A stretch of 55,339 nucleotides of DNA from a virus: the IMG/VR virus record IMGVR_UViG_3300042731_003053, positions 1 through 55,339 of that record, one strand, 5' to 3'. Positions within the stretch are counted from its first letter, which is position 1; each line of letters starts with the position of its first letter. Shown piece by piece: positions 38,033 through 47,044 of the stretch. The position numbers were made by a program, and so were the translations under genes. Below the pieces are notes generated by a model, which worked only from the letters and a program-made list of their open reading frames with translations, was not told the origin of the DNA and made no database searches.

Positions 38033-38997
38033 AACGTGGCTTTACACTCGTCGAACTACTCAGCGTCATCGTCATCATCGGCATCCTGGCTGGACTGATC
38101 GTCGTCGCGGCACAATCCGCTATCAAGGCGACAAGGCGAATGACCATCACTGGCGAAATCGATCAATTGTCGATGGCTCTTAAGAAGTACAAAAACGAGA
38201 ACGGGGATTATCCTCCCGATTTCTGCGGTGTCGATGATCCAGATGTCGCAATATACACGCTAGCACGAAATCGGGTCATCCAGCACCTTAGCAAGGCATT
38301 CAACAACTACAGACCAGGAGTCTCCGGGCAGGGCGGCGATACACAGTGGGAGCGATTCCGCAGAGATGTGTTGTTCTACACGAACGACGAGGTGGATCCG
38401 CGCAACATGTCGCCCGCCAATGCCATCGCGTTCTGGCTTGGCGGCATGCCCGACCAGACCGGCTCAACCAAGCTCAACGGTTTCAGTGCGAATCCAAACA
38501 ACCCGTTCGCGCAAGGCGGAACTCGGACAAAACAATACTTCGAATTCGACCAATCACGCCTCGTACGAGACGCAAACAAAATCTATTGCTATGTCCCGCC
38601 GAATGTCAAATCACACGACGGACTCGACGGAGCCGAGAACGTCGCCCCCTACGTCTACTTCCGCTCTCGCAGCGGTGAATATGACGTCGCCTACCAGCGG
38701 TTCGTGTTCGCTGGCAGCTCCGGCATGCTCATGTGGTGCCTGCCATACGCCAAGAACCTTGACTCGGCTACAGACACATACGAGTGGTTCAGCCCTGGCA
38801 AGTTTCAGATTATCTCGACCGGCCTGGATGGATTCTACGCCGAGGATGAAGTCGGCGCAACCCCGCCGAATCCACCCGTTCGTCCATATCGCTATCTTCA
38901 GATGGATGGTCAACCAAGCTCCGGCAATCTCGTACCCAACGAGGACGATAATCTAACAAGCATCACGAAGGGCACGCTGGACGACTGGAGCGATTAG
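38029..38997 (+). CDS. Type II secretion/type IV pilin-like prepilin
   Basis: 322 residues with AAGGAG upstream. MKRGFTLVELLSVIVIIGIL is a classic prepilin leader: cleavage after Gly4, Phe+1, Glu+5, then the hydrophobic alpha-1 helix. The large C-terminal domain contains GKFQIISTGLDGFY, typical of planctomycete PulG-like proteins. It is host-type, not a known virion protein; a host prepilin peptidase would have to process it. Its end overlaps the convergent gene by 35 bases. Confidence 0.87.
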   Translation: MKRGFTLVELLSVIVIIGILAGLIVVAAQSAIKATRRMTITGEIDQLSMALKKYKNENGDYPPDFCGVDDPDVAIYTLARNRVIQHLSKAFNNYRPGVSGQGGDTQWERFRRDVLFYTNDEVDPRNMSPANAIAFWLGGMPDQTGSTKLNGFSANPNNPFAQGGTRTKQYFEFDQSRLVRDANKIYCYVPPNVKSHDGLDGAENVAPYVYFRSRSGEYDVAYQRFVFAGSSGMLMWCLPYAKNLDSATDTYEWFSPGKFQIISTGLDGFYAEDEVGATPPNPPVRPYRYLQMDGQPSSGNLVPNEDDNLTSITKGTLDDWSD

Positions 38998-39388
38998 TAG
39001 CACATCTGCCAACTAGACTCATCACTATCGCGGCGAACACCAACGAAGCGCACCCGGGCCACGCAATTATCGTGAACCGTGCCAGGCGCCAACCTCGCTT
39101 TCGGGCTTCCTCAACCATGCCCGCCGTTATCTCACGGAAGTGGAAGACGGAATGCCAGCCCCAAGCGTTCATTTTGTAGACCATTGATCGGCAACGGCAA
39201 TTGCTCGTGTACGTCTCGAACGTGACGCGGCGAATTAGCCAATGCGTCCAGTCGCCGACACCCTTCCTCCTCCGCTCACAACGATGCATCAGAGGCTTCG
39301 ACGTGTCGCAATGGTTCTTCTTCAGCCGAAGTGAAAAACCGCACGTCCGGCAAGTGTAGGTGTCGCCTTTCCAGCCTGGGTCATTCAT
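38963..39388 (-). CDS. Cysteine-rich protein at the end of the tail module
   Basis: 141 residues from ATG 39388 (TAATG overlap with the gene above). N-terminal YTCRTCGFSLRLKKNHC and HRC form a zinc ribbon. The middle (GVGDWTHWLIRRVTFETYTS, then NCRCRSMVYKMNAWG) resembles small Cys/Trp proteins near phage tail ends. A hydrophobic C-terminal segment may be a span. Confidence 0.68.
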   Translation of the reverse strand: MNDPGWKGDTYTCRTCGFSLRLKKNHCDTSKPLMHRCERRRKGVGDWTHWLIRRVTFETYTSNCRCRSMVYKMNAWGWHSVFHFREITAGMVEEARKRGWRLARFTIIAWPGCASLVFAAIVMSLVGRCATNRSSRPACPS

Positions 39389-39903
39389 TAGCCCATCCCA
39401 GCCACTAAGGTGCATGTTGAGCCGGTTGGGTCACATAGGTGTGGGTCTACAGTGTGCGATGCCGGAGGGTCGAATTGCAGAACACCAAAGTCGGTGCAAT
39501 CGAATGGGTCAGTTTGCGCCTTTCGATAGTAGGCGTGCATCCCGCACTGATACTCATTTGTCGCCACGCAGAGGTCCACGCCGATAATGTAATTCGGCGT
39601 AGAGTAAGAAAGGGTGGCGATAATATACCCTATCTCACAGCGTGCATCAGGCGAAGGATCGAATAGCCATCGGCACGATTGCCACTCAGTCAGCGTGATT
39701 CCTTGGCCGTTCCACTTCTGGCAATCACACGCAACGTCTCCTAGTCCGTTGAACGTGGCAACCAGGTATTTTGGAGTGACGTCCGGGCAGACGGCGCATG
39801 GGTAGTCGGCGTGCGGGATGATATCGCAACAGCAGGCCGGGGCCATCGCCACCTTATTGTTGACGAAAAGAACCTTGCCATTTCTGAATTGCGCGTTTCC
39901 CAT
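39388..39903 (-). CDS. Cysteine-rich distal tail protein
   Basis: 171 residues with GAGGA upstream. Thirteen or so cysteines (CCCDIIPHADYPCAVC, CDCQKW, CRW, CEIGY, CTLVAG) suggest disulfides or metal sites outside the cell. Late-operon position suggests tail tip or fibre. No family recognised. Confidence 0.7.
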   Translation of the reverse strand: MGNAQFRNGKVLFVNNKVAMAPACCCDIIPHADYPCAVCPDVTPKYLVATFNGLGDVACDCQKWNGQGITLTEWQSCRWLFDPSPDARCEIGYIIATLSYSTPNYIIGVDLCVATNEYQCGMHAYYRKAQTDPFDCTDFGVLQFDPPASHTVDPHLCDPTGSTCTLVAGMG

Positions 39904-39906
39904 CGG

Positions 39907-40815
39907 TCAGTCCTCGCAGTCGTCGCCAGTGTGCCACACTGTCCACGCCGATTCGTCACCAACGGGCGTTGCCAAGACCTTGCGTGTCTTCTCTTCAAAC
40001 TCAAAATTAGGTCCATCGACTTGCAGGTCAGTCGTAACCGTCTGGACAGTTGGCATCGGGAACGCAACCCAATCGCCGCCCCATTGCTTCAATTCAACCC
40101 AAGAGCCAGAAGCAAGAGTCCCCTCCGTCATCCACGGCGGAGGCAATACGTCTTCAATGTCGTAACCCGCATCGGTGGTTCGGTCAGAATAAATATCGAC
40201 GTCAACGCCGCTTGGGTCAGTGTCGTTATAGGCGAGATCGGACTTGAGCTTACCGAAGATAGGGCCTGTGAATTGCTCACCCAGTAAAACGAGCCCCCAC
40301 CGATTCCCGTTCCCATCCTCGTTGCCGACTACGTCCTTCCAAACGATTCGCACGCCAATCGGTCCTGTAACCAGGTGCGAGGCGTCCCCATCGTCTATAG
40401 TGGCGTACAGGTCGGATTCATCGGTGACGTCCAGGCGGACGGGGACCATTCCGCATACACAGACCTTTGATGGCCGGCCTGCTTTGCACGGCTCTACCAG
40501 AATTCCGAACGAATCCTTGTGGTCTTCCGCATCAGGAAGCACGCCCTCCAACGGCGTCTTCCAGAGGAATTCGTTTAGGTTTTCCGTAGGCTCGAAGAGA
40601 GGGTTTTCAAGCCCGACAACGTCGAAGCTCTCCCGGTCTCCACCGGTGCTGTTCTTGCAATAGAAGACGCTTCGGTCTGTTCCGACCCCGGGACATTTCC
40701 CTTGTCCGAATTTGAACTGAGCATCCCACCACTCCAACATCTCGACAGTGCGATTATAGACCGTCCTCGAAATGTCGGTGACTTTCGCTCCTGGTGGAAG
40801 TTTCGCGTAGGGCAT
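39907..40815 (-). CDS. Probable distal tail / structural protein
   Basis: 302 residues: MPYAKLPPGAKVTDISRTVY, beta-rich throughout, with KTPLEGVLPDAEDH, TGPIGVRIVWKDVVGN and SGSWVELKQWGGDW. The start overlaps the upstream stop (TAATG). Likely part of the tail tip or baseplate by position. Confidence 0.72.
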   Translation of the reverse strand: MPYAKLPPGAKVTDISRTVYNRTVEMLEWWDAQFKFGQGKCPGVGTDRSVFYCKNSTGGDRESFDVVGLENPLFEPTENLNEFLWKTPLEGVLPDAEDHKDSFGILVEPCKAGRPSKVCVCGMVPVRLDVTDESDLYATIDDGDASHLVTGPIGVRIVWKDVVGNEDGNGNRWGLVLLGEQFTGPIFGKLKSDLAYNDTDPSGVDVDIYSDRTTDAGYDIEDVLPPPWMTEGTLASGSWVELKQWGGDWVAFPMPTVQTVTTDLQVDGPNFEFEEKTRKVLATPVGDESAWTVWHTGDDCED

Positions 40816-41615
40816 TATCCTATTCCGAAAAGCGAGAAGTCAACGGTGTAGACAACAGGGCAGACGTCAGCTTGGCGCGGCTTCGGGGTGGTTTTCTTAG
40901 CTGTCGCGTCTTCGTCGGATTCATAGCGAATGGAAAGATAGTCCCACCCAGGCTTTGACGTGACCGTAATATCGCCGACCGTCAAGCTGCTTGCGTCCGG
41001 CGAATACTCAAAGTTGAATGTGAGTTCCAACAGGTCGGGGTCTTTCGATGATTGACTTCCAGTCGCGCCGTGGAAGATAACGGTTCCCGCGTCTTTCCCG
41101 CGAAACTCGTACTGATTCTTGAAACCTGTGTACGCGCCGAGAATCGCGGAATACGCCCACCCATAATCAGATAGTAAGAGCTGGTGTCTCTCCCACCATT
41201 TGAACGATGCATCTGGGACGTCCACGCCTTCAACCGATCCATCATCCTGAACTCCGATCGCTCCCTTATGGTCAATCGTTGCAAGTCCAGACGGCGTGTA
41301 GGACGTTACGGTGTCAATCGCCTGGGTGACGTGCTTTGTTTTTCCTGTCGTGTCGAATCCCCATTCCCACTCGCCGGCAACAGGCTCCTTCTTGTCGATG
41401 GTGCCGTAGGTGACGTTGACATGCCACACGTCAGGCGTTCTCCGGTCGAGAGCGATGTCCGACCGATAGAGATTGTCGTGGAGCAAAGGAGAGTAGCCCA
41501 TCGAAAGAGCGCGGGCAATAATCTCATCCGTCACGCCGCGAAGAATGTAGCCTTGCGTGAGGCTCTTCTTCGTGCTTCGGGTTGAATTAGGTCGGGCGTC
41601 CCAACTAACACTCAT
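40815..41615 (-). CDS. Probable distal tail / structural protein
   Basis: 266 residues with GGAG upstream and ATGA coupling to the tape measure gene. Beta-rich; GWDYLSIRYESDEDATAKKT near the end. By gene order directly after the tape measure, it may be a distal-tail (Dit-like) or baseplate protein. Confidence 0.72.
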   Translation of the reverse strand: MSVSWDARPNSTRSTKKSLTQGYILRGVTDEIIARALSMGYSPLLHDNLYRSDIALDRRTPDVWHVNVTYGTIDKKEPVAGEWEWGFDTTGKTKHVTQAIDTVTSYTPSGLATIDHKGAIGVQDDGSVEGVDVPDASFKWWERHQLLLSDYGWAYSAILGAYTGFKNQYEFRGKDAGTVIFHGATGSQSSKDPDLLELTFNFEYSPDASSLTVGDITVTSKPGWDYLSIRYESDEDATAKKTTPKPRQADVCPVVYTVDFSLFGIG

Positions 41616-43885
41616 TTTGCAAGCTCCATGTTCAGGTCTTTCTGGGCGTCCGCCATATCCTTTGTGTTCTTACTGGTCTTTTTGCCCTCGATAACGAATT
41701 GCCTCATGAGGCTAAGCACACTTCCTGTCCCGAGACCGGCTGCGGCGGAAGCAGAAAAGGTGCCTGCAATACTTGCTTTTCCAACAGCAGCGAGCCCGCC
41801 TCCGAAATCGCCGCCGAAATCAGGAACGCCGGACTTCTTTTTTGCAGCGGCGTCCTCGGCCCCTTTTTTCGCAGCGGCGACTGCGGCGTCCCTGTCCTTT
41901 CTGGCTTGTTCAAGATCTGCCTTGGCGCGTGCCACACTACCGAGTCGCTCTTTGTCGTCCTTTGCTTTTTGCGCAGCCAGGTCAGCCTGTCTCGACTTTC
42001 GGTCTGCTTCAATCTCAGCCTTCGTTTCTCTCATTTTCGCGTCGGACGCAGCGATTCTCTGCTTCGTCCGTTTCGCAGACGCCATTCCTAGCATTGTCGT
42101 TTTGACTTCCTCAGCCGATGGCCCACCCAACGCCTCCGATGCCTTACCGACGAGATTCTGATACCATTTGCTTTTGTACAGATTGGTTTCCCATTTGATC
42201 CACTGTTTCTGCATCCAGTTGAGCATTGTGGCCCACGCCTTCTGAATGCCAGCAACCGCGTCAATGAATACTTCTGAAAACTTGTACGACACATCAGACC
42301 ACCACGATCGGAACTTACTCGTTTTTTCCATCCAGAACGATACGACACGAGCCCAAAGCAGCTTCAAAGTAGAGGTAACGACAGTCATGGCTGCTTCAGT
42401 GTCACCGGAAGAAATAGCTGCCTTTATTCCTCCCCATGCAGTAGTCGCATCGGAAACTACCGTGCTCACCATGTCCCCGAGACCACTGGCGTATGTCCCG
42501 ATTGCCTGACCTACTGCTTGGACTGGTTTTGTGTTGCGCGCAAGATAAAGAAGACCTGCGCCAATTCCTGCTATTGCACCGCCGACTAGCAATGCCGGGC
42601 TGATAGTTGCGGTAAGAGCACCGGTGACGGTCGCGATTACGGTTGCAATCGCACCGATACCGGCTCCTGCGAAAATAGAAACAAAACCAACTCCCATCAA
42701 CGCTACGCCGAGTGCGGTAAGACCAGCAGCAATTCCAGCTACCGCCGCCACCGTTTTGGGATGTTGCTCGACAATCGTGGTAAACAGTCCTGCTACGATC
42801 GTCCCTGCATCCGTAAGCGTCTGTAGTGGAGCCTCTATCGTCTTTCCAATAGCGATCAGCCCGCCCTCAATAGCGGACATGACCTTTCGGAATGACCCGC
42901 CGAGACCGGAATCCATCTCTTTCGCGGTAGCCGCAGCCGAACCTGCTACGTCATCGAGCTTTGCCCTGAAGCTATCTAGAGACGCCGACGGCGCAGCAAG
43001 CTTCAGGGCGGCCGCAGATCCCCGGCCGAACAGTGTCTCGAATATGGCCAGCTTTTGTTTGGAGCCCATTCCTGCGGTTGCTTTTCCGATGTCGGAGAGA
43101 ATATCAGACATTGGGCGCATGTTGCCGGAAGCGTCCGCGACCGCGACGCCAATTTCACGCATCTGGTTCGCCGTTTTTTCAGCAGCTAGATTCTTGTACG
43201 CTCGCGCCAATGCCGTGCCGGCCATAGTGCCTATGATGGCGTTATTGGCTAACGTCGCTATCATCGCCGACACATCCTCGACGCTTGCGCCCGCCTCCAT
43301 AGCAATAGGCGCAACCATTTTCATTGCTTCGCCGAGATCCGTGAGTGTTTGTGCCGAACCGTTCGCAGTGGCGCTAAGAACATCGCTGATGCGCGCCATA
43401 TCTGATGCCGACAGGTTGAATCCACGCATCGACGCTGCGGCAATTCTCGCAGCTTCAGCCAATTCGGTATCGGTCGCTCTTGCCAACGCCAGCACATGAT
43501 CGATTGAGCCGAGCATCATATCCGGATCGAAGCCGGCCCGGCCAAGATTTACCATGGCGTCCGCCACCTCAGCAGCCGTGTAACTTGTCGTTCTTCCGAG
43601 CAGCTTCGCACGCGCCGTCATTGAGTCGAATTCATTCGCCGTTGCCGACGTAACTGCCTTGACAACAAGCATCTTGTCGGAGAATCCAACGAGAGTCCTC
43701 GTTCCAAGAACAAACGGAGATAGCATAGCTGTCCCAGCAGCCGTCATTCTCACGCCAGTCATCGCGATTGCTGTCCCGAAATTTCGCAATCGTTGCTGTG
43801 CCTTGCGGAGTCCGCGAACGAGTTTATTGCTGTCAAGGTAGACCTCAACAAATGCGCGTCCAGCCCTGATTGCTCCTATTCCCAT
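41612..43885 (-). CDS. Tail tape measure protein (TP901 family)
   Basis: 757 residues. The N-terminal ~330 residues carry the TP901-type core (SDKMLVVKAVTSATANEFDS, FDPDMMLGSIDHVLALAR, and IFETLFGRGSAAALKL). Several hydrophobic segments follow (about 350-460), and a coiled-coil/Lys-rich region toward the end (~630-690). At roughly 0.15 nm per residue it predicts a short tail of about 110 nm. Confidence 0.92.
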   Translation of the reverse strand: MGIGAIRAGRAFVEVYLDSNKLVRGLRKAQQRLRNFGTAIAMTGVRMTAAGTAMLSPFVLGTRTLVGFSDKMLVVKAVTSATANEFDSMTARAKLLGRTTSYTAAEVADAMVNLGRAGFDPDMMLGSIDHVLALARATDTELAEAARIAAASMRGFNLSASDMARISDVLSATANGSAQTLTDLGEAMKMVAPIAMEAGASVEDVSAMIATLANNAIIGTMAGTALARAYKNLAAEKTANQMREIGVAVADASGNMRPMSDILSDIGKATAGMGSKQKLAIFETLFGRGSAAALKLAAPSASLDSFRAKLDDVAGSAAATAKEMDSGLGGSFRKVMSAIEGGLIAIGKTIEAPLQTLTDAGTIVAGLFTTIVEQHPKTVAAVAGIAAGLTALGVALMGVGFVSIFAGAGIGAIATVIATVTGALTATISPALLVGGAIAGIGAGLLYLARNTKPVQAVGQAIGTYASGLGDMVSTVVSDATTAWGGIKAAISSGDTEAAMTVVTSTLKLLWARVVSFWMEKTSKFRSWWSDVSYKFSEVFIDAVAGIQKAWATMLNWMQKQWIKWETNLYKSKWYQNLVGKASEALGGPSAEEVKTTMLGMASAKRTKQRIAASDAKMRETKAEIEADRKSRQADLAAQKAKDDKERLGSVARAKADLEQARKDRDAAVAAAKKGAEDAAAKKKSGVPDFGGDFGGGLAAVGKASIAGTFSASAAAGLGTGSVLSLMRQFVIEGKKTSKNTKDMADAQKDLNMELAK

Positions 43886-44169
43886 TAGGTGATGCCTTTC
43901 TTGTTCAGAGCTTCGAGGACTTTCGGGCTATACGGCATGACGTCACATCCTGAACCTTGTCCGCTGCGAAGAGGATTGAAGTCATGCGCGGTGAACGGAT
44001 TCGGATGTTCGTCGTGGTCGCGGGATTGCTCGGCAAGTATGAATGCAATAATCGCTGTGTTGTCGAGAGCGCCACGCGCCATCCACCACAGTTCTCGCAG
44101 TGTCTTGGAATCTGGATCAATCCCGCCGGCGGTCCCAGCTAGTTCATAGGCGAATTCAACCGCGTCAAA
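43885..44169 (-). CDS. Tail assembly chaperone, T-type extension (frameshifted)
   Basis: A frame in the -1 register relative to the gene above continues from FDAVEFAYELAGTAGG through LRELWWMARGALDN to the stop at 43885. It has no start codon before RELWW, so it is probably made by -1 frameshifting from the 44139-44618 gene, as in gpG/gpGT. A separate 65-residue product from the ATG in WWMARG (44082) is possible. Confidence 0.6.
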   Translation of the reverse strand, partial: FDAVEFAYELAGTAGGIDPDSKTLRELWWMARGALDNTAIIAFILAEQSRDHDEHPNPFTAHDFNPLRSGQGSGCDVMPYSPKVLEALNKKGIT

Positions 44170-44618
44170 GCTGTCTTGATGTCCTCGTCCATCCTCTGCG
44201 TTATTGCCTGCTCCACCTGCTTCATCAGGTCCGGATCGTCTATCTTGGCCAGAGCAAGACTCTCCGCCTTGCGCATCACTTCCGTCGATTTGTCCACCGC
44301 CTTGCGCAGCAGCAATCTCCTCTGGCCTGGGGTAAAATCCACGATGGCCTCAATGAGCGCGGAAGTTGCGTCATCGATTGTGTCGCCAACAAGCGCCGCT
44401 CCGAACTGCTCGTCGGTCACGTTCTTTTCCAACGCTTGCTTTCTGCATAGAACCCATAACGTGTCGACCAGCGCGCATGGGTCGGCGATAAGTTTGTCAA
44501 TGGTCTTGGGGCTGGAGTCCGCAAGGTCAAGGTCCAACTCAGACCGAACAGCCTTGATGGCTCCTGTCGTGACGACTACAGACCAAGAGTGGCCTTCGTT
44601 ATCTGTGAATGTGCTCAC
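44139..44618 (-). CDS. Tail assembly chaperone, G-type
   Basis: 159 residues from a GTG (GGAGG upstream). Helical, with KTIDKLIADPCALVDTLWVL, then VTDEQFGAALVGDTIDDATS. Position between major tail protein and tape measure and the overlapping -1 frame identify it as the gpG-like chaperone. It probably coats the tape measure during tail assembly. Confidence 0.75.
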   Translation of the reverse strand: MSTFTDNEGHSWSVVVTTGAIKAVRSELDLDLADSSPKTIDKLIADPCALVDTLWVLCRKQALEKNVTDEQFGAALVGDTIDDATSALIEAIVDFTPGQRRLLLRKAVDKSTEVMRKAESLALAKIDDPDLMKQVEQAITQRMDEDIKTALTRLNSPMN

Positions 44619-45220
44619 GGCGTCGAATCCTCCCCGCTGAGAATGTCGAGCGTGGCGGCTGTCGCTGATCCGTTTGACGCAAAACAGACGGTAATCGGAT
44701 TGCCGGTCAACGGATTAGTGAGTCCCGAGGTATCATGCCAGAAGAACGGAACGTTAGCGGCGGTTATTTCAATCTGTCCGACCGCTGAGTCACCGGAATC
44801 CTCGAAGTAGAGGCTACACCGCTGAGAGCAGTTGGCGACAAGAAGGGCAATTTCGTCGCCGTCGATCGCGGTGTTTATCTGCGTCGGCGTGCAGACGATG
44901 ATGTCTTCAGTAGCGGATGCAGGAAAGTCGTCTCCTGTTCCACCGTCGAGAGTGAGTGCATTTGTCACCACCGTTCCATCGACATCGTAGCGCATTCCTC
45001 CAGACCAATAGACGTCCATCTTGCCGCTACTGTATCCGTGGCCGGCAGGCAAATTGCAGTCAGCAGTATCGGCATCTGTTTTGACCCAGTCGGTCACTTC
45101 CTTGCCGGCCGCGAGAGCAATTCCCTCGTAGTTATTAGGATGGTCGAATGTTTTCGTGATGGTCTGATTGACCGACTTTCCGCCAATCACACCAACGATA
45201 GCGAGTGTTCCAGTTGCCAT
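44615..45220 (-). CDS. Tail-region structural protein
   Basis: 201 residues from ATG 45220 (AAGGAG upstream). Beta-rich and Gly/Thr-rich (VTNALTLDGGTGDDFPASAT). Between tail tube protein and chaperone, it may be a second tube or decoration protein. No family recognised. Confidence 0.7.
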   Translation of the reverse strand: MATGTLAIVGVIGGKSVNQTITKTFDHPNNYEGIALAAGKEVTDWVKTDADTADCNLPAGHGYSSGKMDVYWSGGMRYDVDGTVVTNALTLDGGTGDDFPASATEDIIVCTPTQINTAIDGDEIALLVANCSQRCSLYFEDSGDSAVGQIEITAANVPFFWHDTSGLTNPLTGNPITVCFASNGSATAATLDILSGEDSTP

Positions 45221-45233
45221 GACGGTCTCCTTT

Positions 45234-45650
45234 CTAGCTATACGGGTCCGGAGCCCGGAGCTTGTTGTTTGGGGTAAACGTGAAGTCAAATGTCTGCGCG
45301 CCCTTTAGGGGCTTCCCGTGCGACATTTTCACGTTACAGTCGCCGTCATAGCCCTTGCCGGAACTGTAGTCTTTCATCCGAATTGCGACCTGGGTTCCAG
45401 CGCACGCAGCGACGCGCAGTGCCTCAAGAACAGAATCACTTGAATCGTTCTTCATGTTCATGGTTGCGGACCATTTGCGAGTAGCAACGTCCTCCGATTC
45501 CAACGGAGGCCCAGTCCCGTCGCCGGCCACGGTCGTGTCGTCCGTTTGCGGATCGACGTCTATGGTAACGTCGCCACGGTTTTCAATCAGGGTCGAGGCT
45601 GTTGAGCCAGCCGTCCCATAATAGACCAACCCTTCAAAACCCATCTTCAT
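45234..45650 (-). CDS. Major tail (tube) protein candidate
   Basis: 138 residues with GGAAAGG upstream. FEGLVYYGTAGSTASTLIEN, then VAGDGTGPPLESEDVATRKW and AQTFDFTFTPNNKL: the size and beta-strand pattern of phage tail tube proteins (lambda gpV/TP901 type). Directly upstream of the chaperones. Confidence 0.72.
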   Translation of the reverse strand: MKMGFEGLVYYGTAGSTASTLIENRGDVTIDVDPQTDDTTVAGDGTGPPLESEDVATRKWSATMNMKNDSSDSVLEALRVAACAGTQVAIRMKDYSSGKGYDGDCNVKMSHGKPLKGAQTFDFTFTPNNKLRAPDPYS

Positions 45651-45668
45651 GGCAGGGTTCCTTTCCTG

Positions 45669-46187
45669 TTATGGTTTGACGCTGTTGCGCCACATTTCTG
45701 GTAATTGAGGTAGTTCAGCGGCAAGGGCGGGACGGGCATAGGGGCGCGCTTTCACGGTTATGGTGCGCTTGCTCACCATCCTCTCGCCCTTCTTGTATCC
45801 ACGCCTTCGATAGGTCGCGATTTCGTTTCGGCCGCCGTACTCAAGAACATGCGGAGTGTCACCGACCTTCGCGTTGAGTCGTTCAGGCCCGATGACGACG
45901 CTCCGATTGACAGGATCAAACGAAAAGAAGATGAACTGCCGCAAATGTCCGGCATGAGAACTCGGCGGCTGTCCAGGCTTAGAGTACTTCTTGCGTTTCC
46001 GGATACTCGACCGCATTCGCCGTCGAACGAACGCACCGAACTTCGACAGCACTGCCCGGTTTGCCTTGTCAACCGACCGGACGACGTAATCAGAATCGAA
46101 AAAGAACTTAGTCACACGGAACGACGTTCCGTGCGAGCTACTTCCGCCAAGCATCTGGCGAACATTCATTCCCTTCATGACTCCCAT
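45669..46187 (-). CDS. HK97 gp10-like neck/tail-completion protein
   Basis: 172 residues with GGAGG upstream. NRAVLSKFGAFVRRRMRSSI, then APPSSHAGHLRQF-like segment (QPPSSHAGHLRQFIFF), VVIGPERLNAK and ARPYARPAL fit the gp10/gpZ minor tail family. Confidence 0.75.
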   Translation of the reverse strand: MGVMKGMNVRQMLGGSSSHGTSFRVTKFFFDSDYVVRSVDKANRAVLSKFGAFVRRRMRSSIRKRKKYSKPGQPPSSHAGHLRQFIFFSFDPVNRSVVIGPERLNAKVGDTPHVLEYGGRNEIATYRRRGYKKGERMVSKRTITVKARPYARPALAAELPQLPEMWRNSVKP

Positions 46188-46189
46188 CG

Positions 46190-46636
46190 CTACACCTCCA
46201 CGTCGATATTGAAAGTGAACTTCGGGGCCGTAATGAACACGCGGCTATCAATGTCATCCACGGAATAAATTGGTTCATGCTCGCACGACACGCACACGAT
46301 TTCGTCAGTTTCGCCCAAGCGTTCACGAAGCAACGCGGAACGAACCTCTTGAACGAAACTCATGAGGTCGTCGATTTCGGCCACCTCGTTTGTCAGTGGT
46401 TGTTCAAGGCGCTTCATGATTCCGACATTGACGATGATTCCACGTCCTTCCGTGGCATACGTGCTGTCTTCCGTCTCGGCGTCACTCACGGGAACTACCT
46501 GCACTTGCACATCGTGTCCGCTCTCGGTGTCGAATCGCGGCACGTACTTGCGCACCGCCGTAAAGTCCTGGCTGAATTCCGTGGCGTTCAGCAAGTCTTT
46601 AACGGCTTCGGCAATGGTTATCGCGGGATGGCTCAT
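46190..46636 (-). CDS. Tail terminator-like protein
   Basis: 148 residues from ATG 46636. ITIAEAVKDLLNATEFSQDF, then GIIVNVGIMKRLEQPLTNEV and SVDDIDSRVFITAPKFTFNI. Alpha/beta fold and gene position (after gp10-like) fit a tail terminator (gpU type). Identity is inferred from order. Confidence 0.62.
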   Translation of the reverse strand: MSHPAITIAEAVKDLLNATEFSQDFTAVRKYVPRFDTESGHDVQVQVVPVSDAETEDSTYATEGRGIIVNVGIMKRLEQPLTNEVAEIDDLMSFVQEVRSALLRERLGETDEIVCVSCEHEPIYSVDDIDSRVFITAPKFTFNIDVEV

Positions 46637-47013
46637 GAGGGCATTTTCTTCGAGTGAACGCGAATCAGTTGTTCTTGCGGGTCGCAATACTTGAACGGCT
46701 TTGCTCCGGCCGGAGCCAACACCTCGAACGTGTCAATCGTGCTTCCGTTCGAGTCGAGCGTTTCAACCTTGTCGCCTCGAATCGGCTCCGCAACGGCGGA
46801 ATCAAGAACCAAGGCGGAAGTCTGTAAAATGAAGTCACGGTCACTCCACTCGACGCGAATTCCGTCCTGGTCCTCGACTTGAAATTCACTCCGGCCAAAT
46901 GTCGCTGGTAACGTCACGCTTGATGCGCCGCGAGAGTAGCGGATCGTTCCTCCTGCGGCAGTGGGAGAGTGCGCAGCCGCCATGGCGAGACCGCGTTCCA
47001 TCAAGCTCGTCAT
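46633..47013 (-). CDS. Head-tail connector-type protein
   Basis: 126 residues from ATG 47013 (AGGAGGTG upstream). MTSLMERGLAMAAAHSPTAA, then beta-strands (TIRYSRGASSVTLPATFG, SEFQVEDQDGIRVEWSDRDF). Similar in layout to gpFII-like head-tail joining proteins. The longer frame upstream is a shadow of the decoration gene. Confidence 0.65.
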   Translation of the reverse strand: MTSLMERGLAMAAAHSPTAAGGTIRYSRGASSVTLPATFGRSEFQVEDQDGIRVEWSDRDFILQTSALVLDSAVAEPIRGDKVETLDSNGSTIDTFEVLAPAGAKPFKYCDPQEQLIRVHSKKMPS

Positions 47014-47044
47014 GACGGCGCACCTCCTAAACTGTTCTGCCTGA

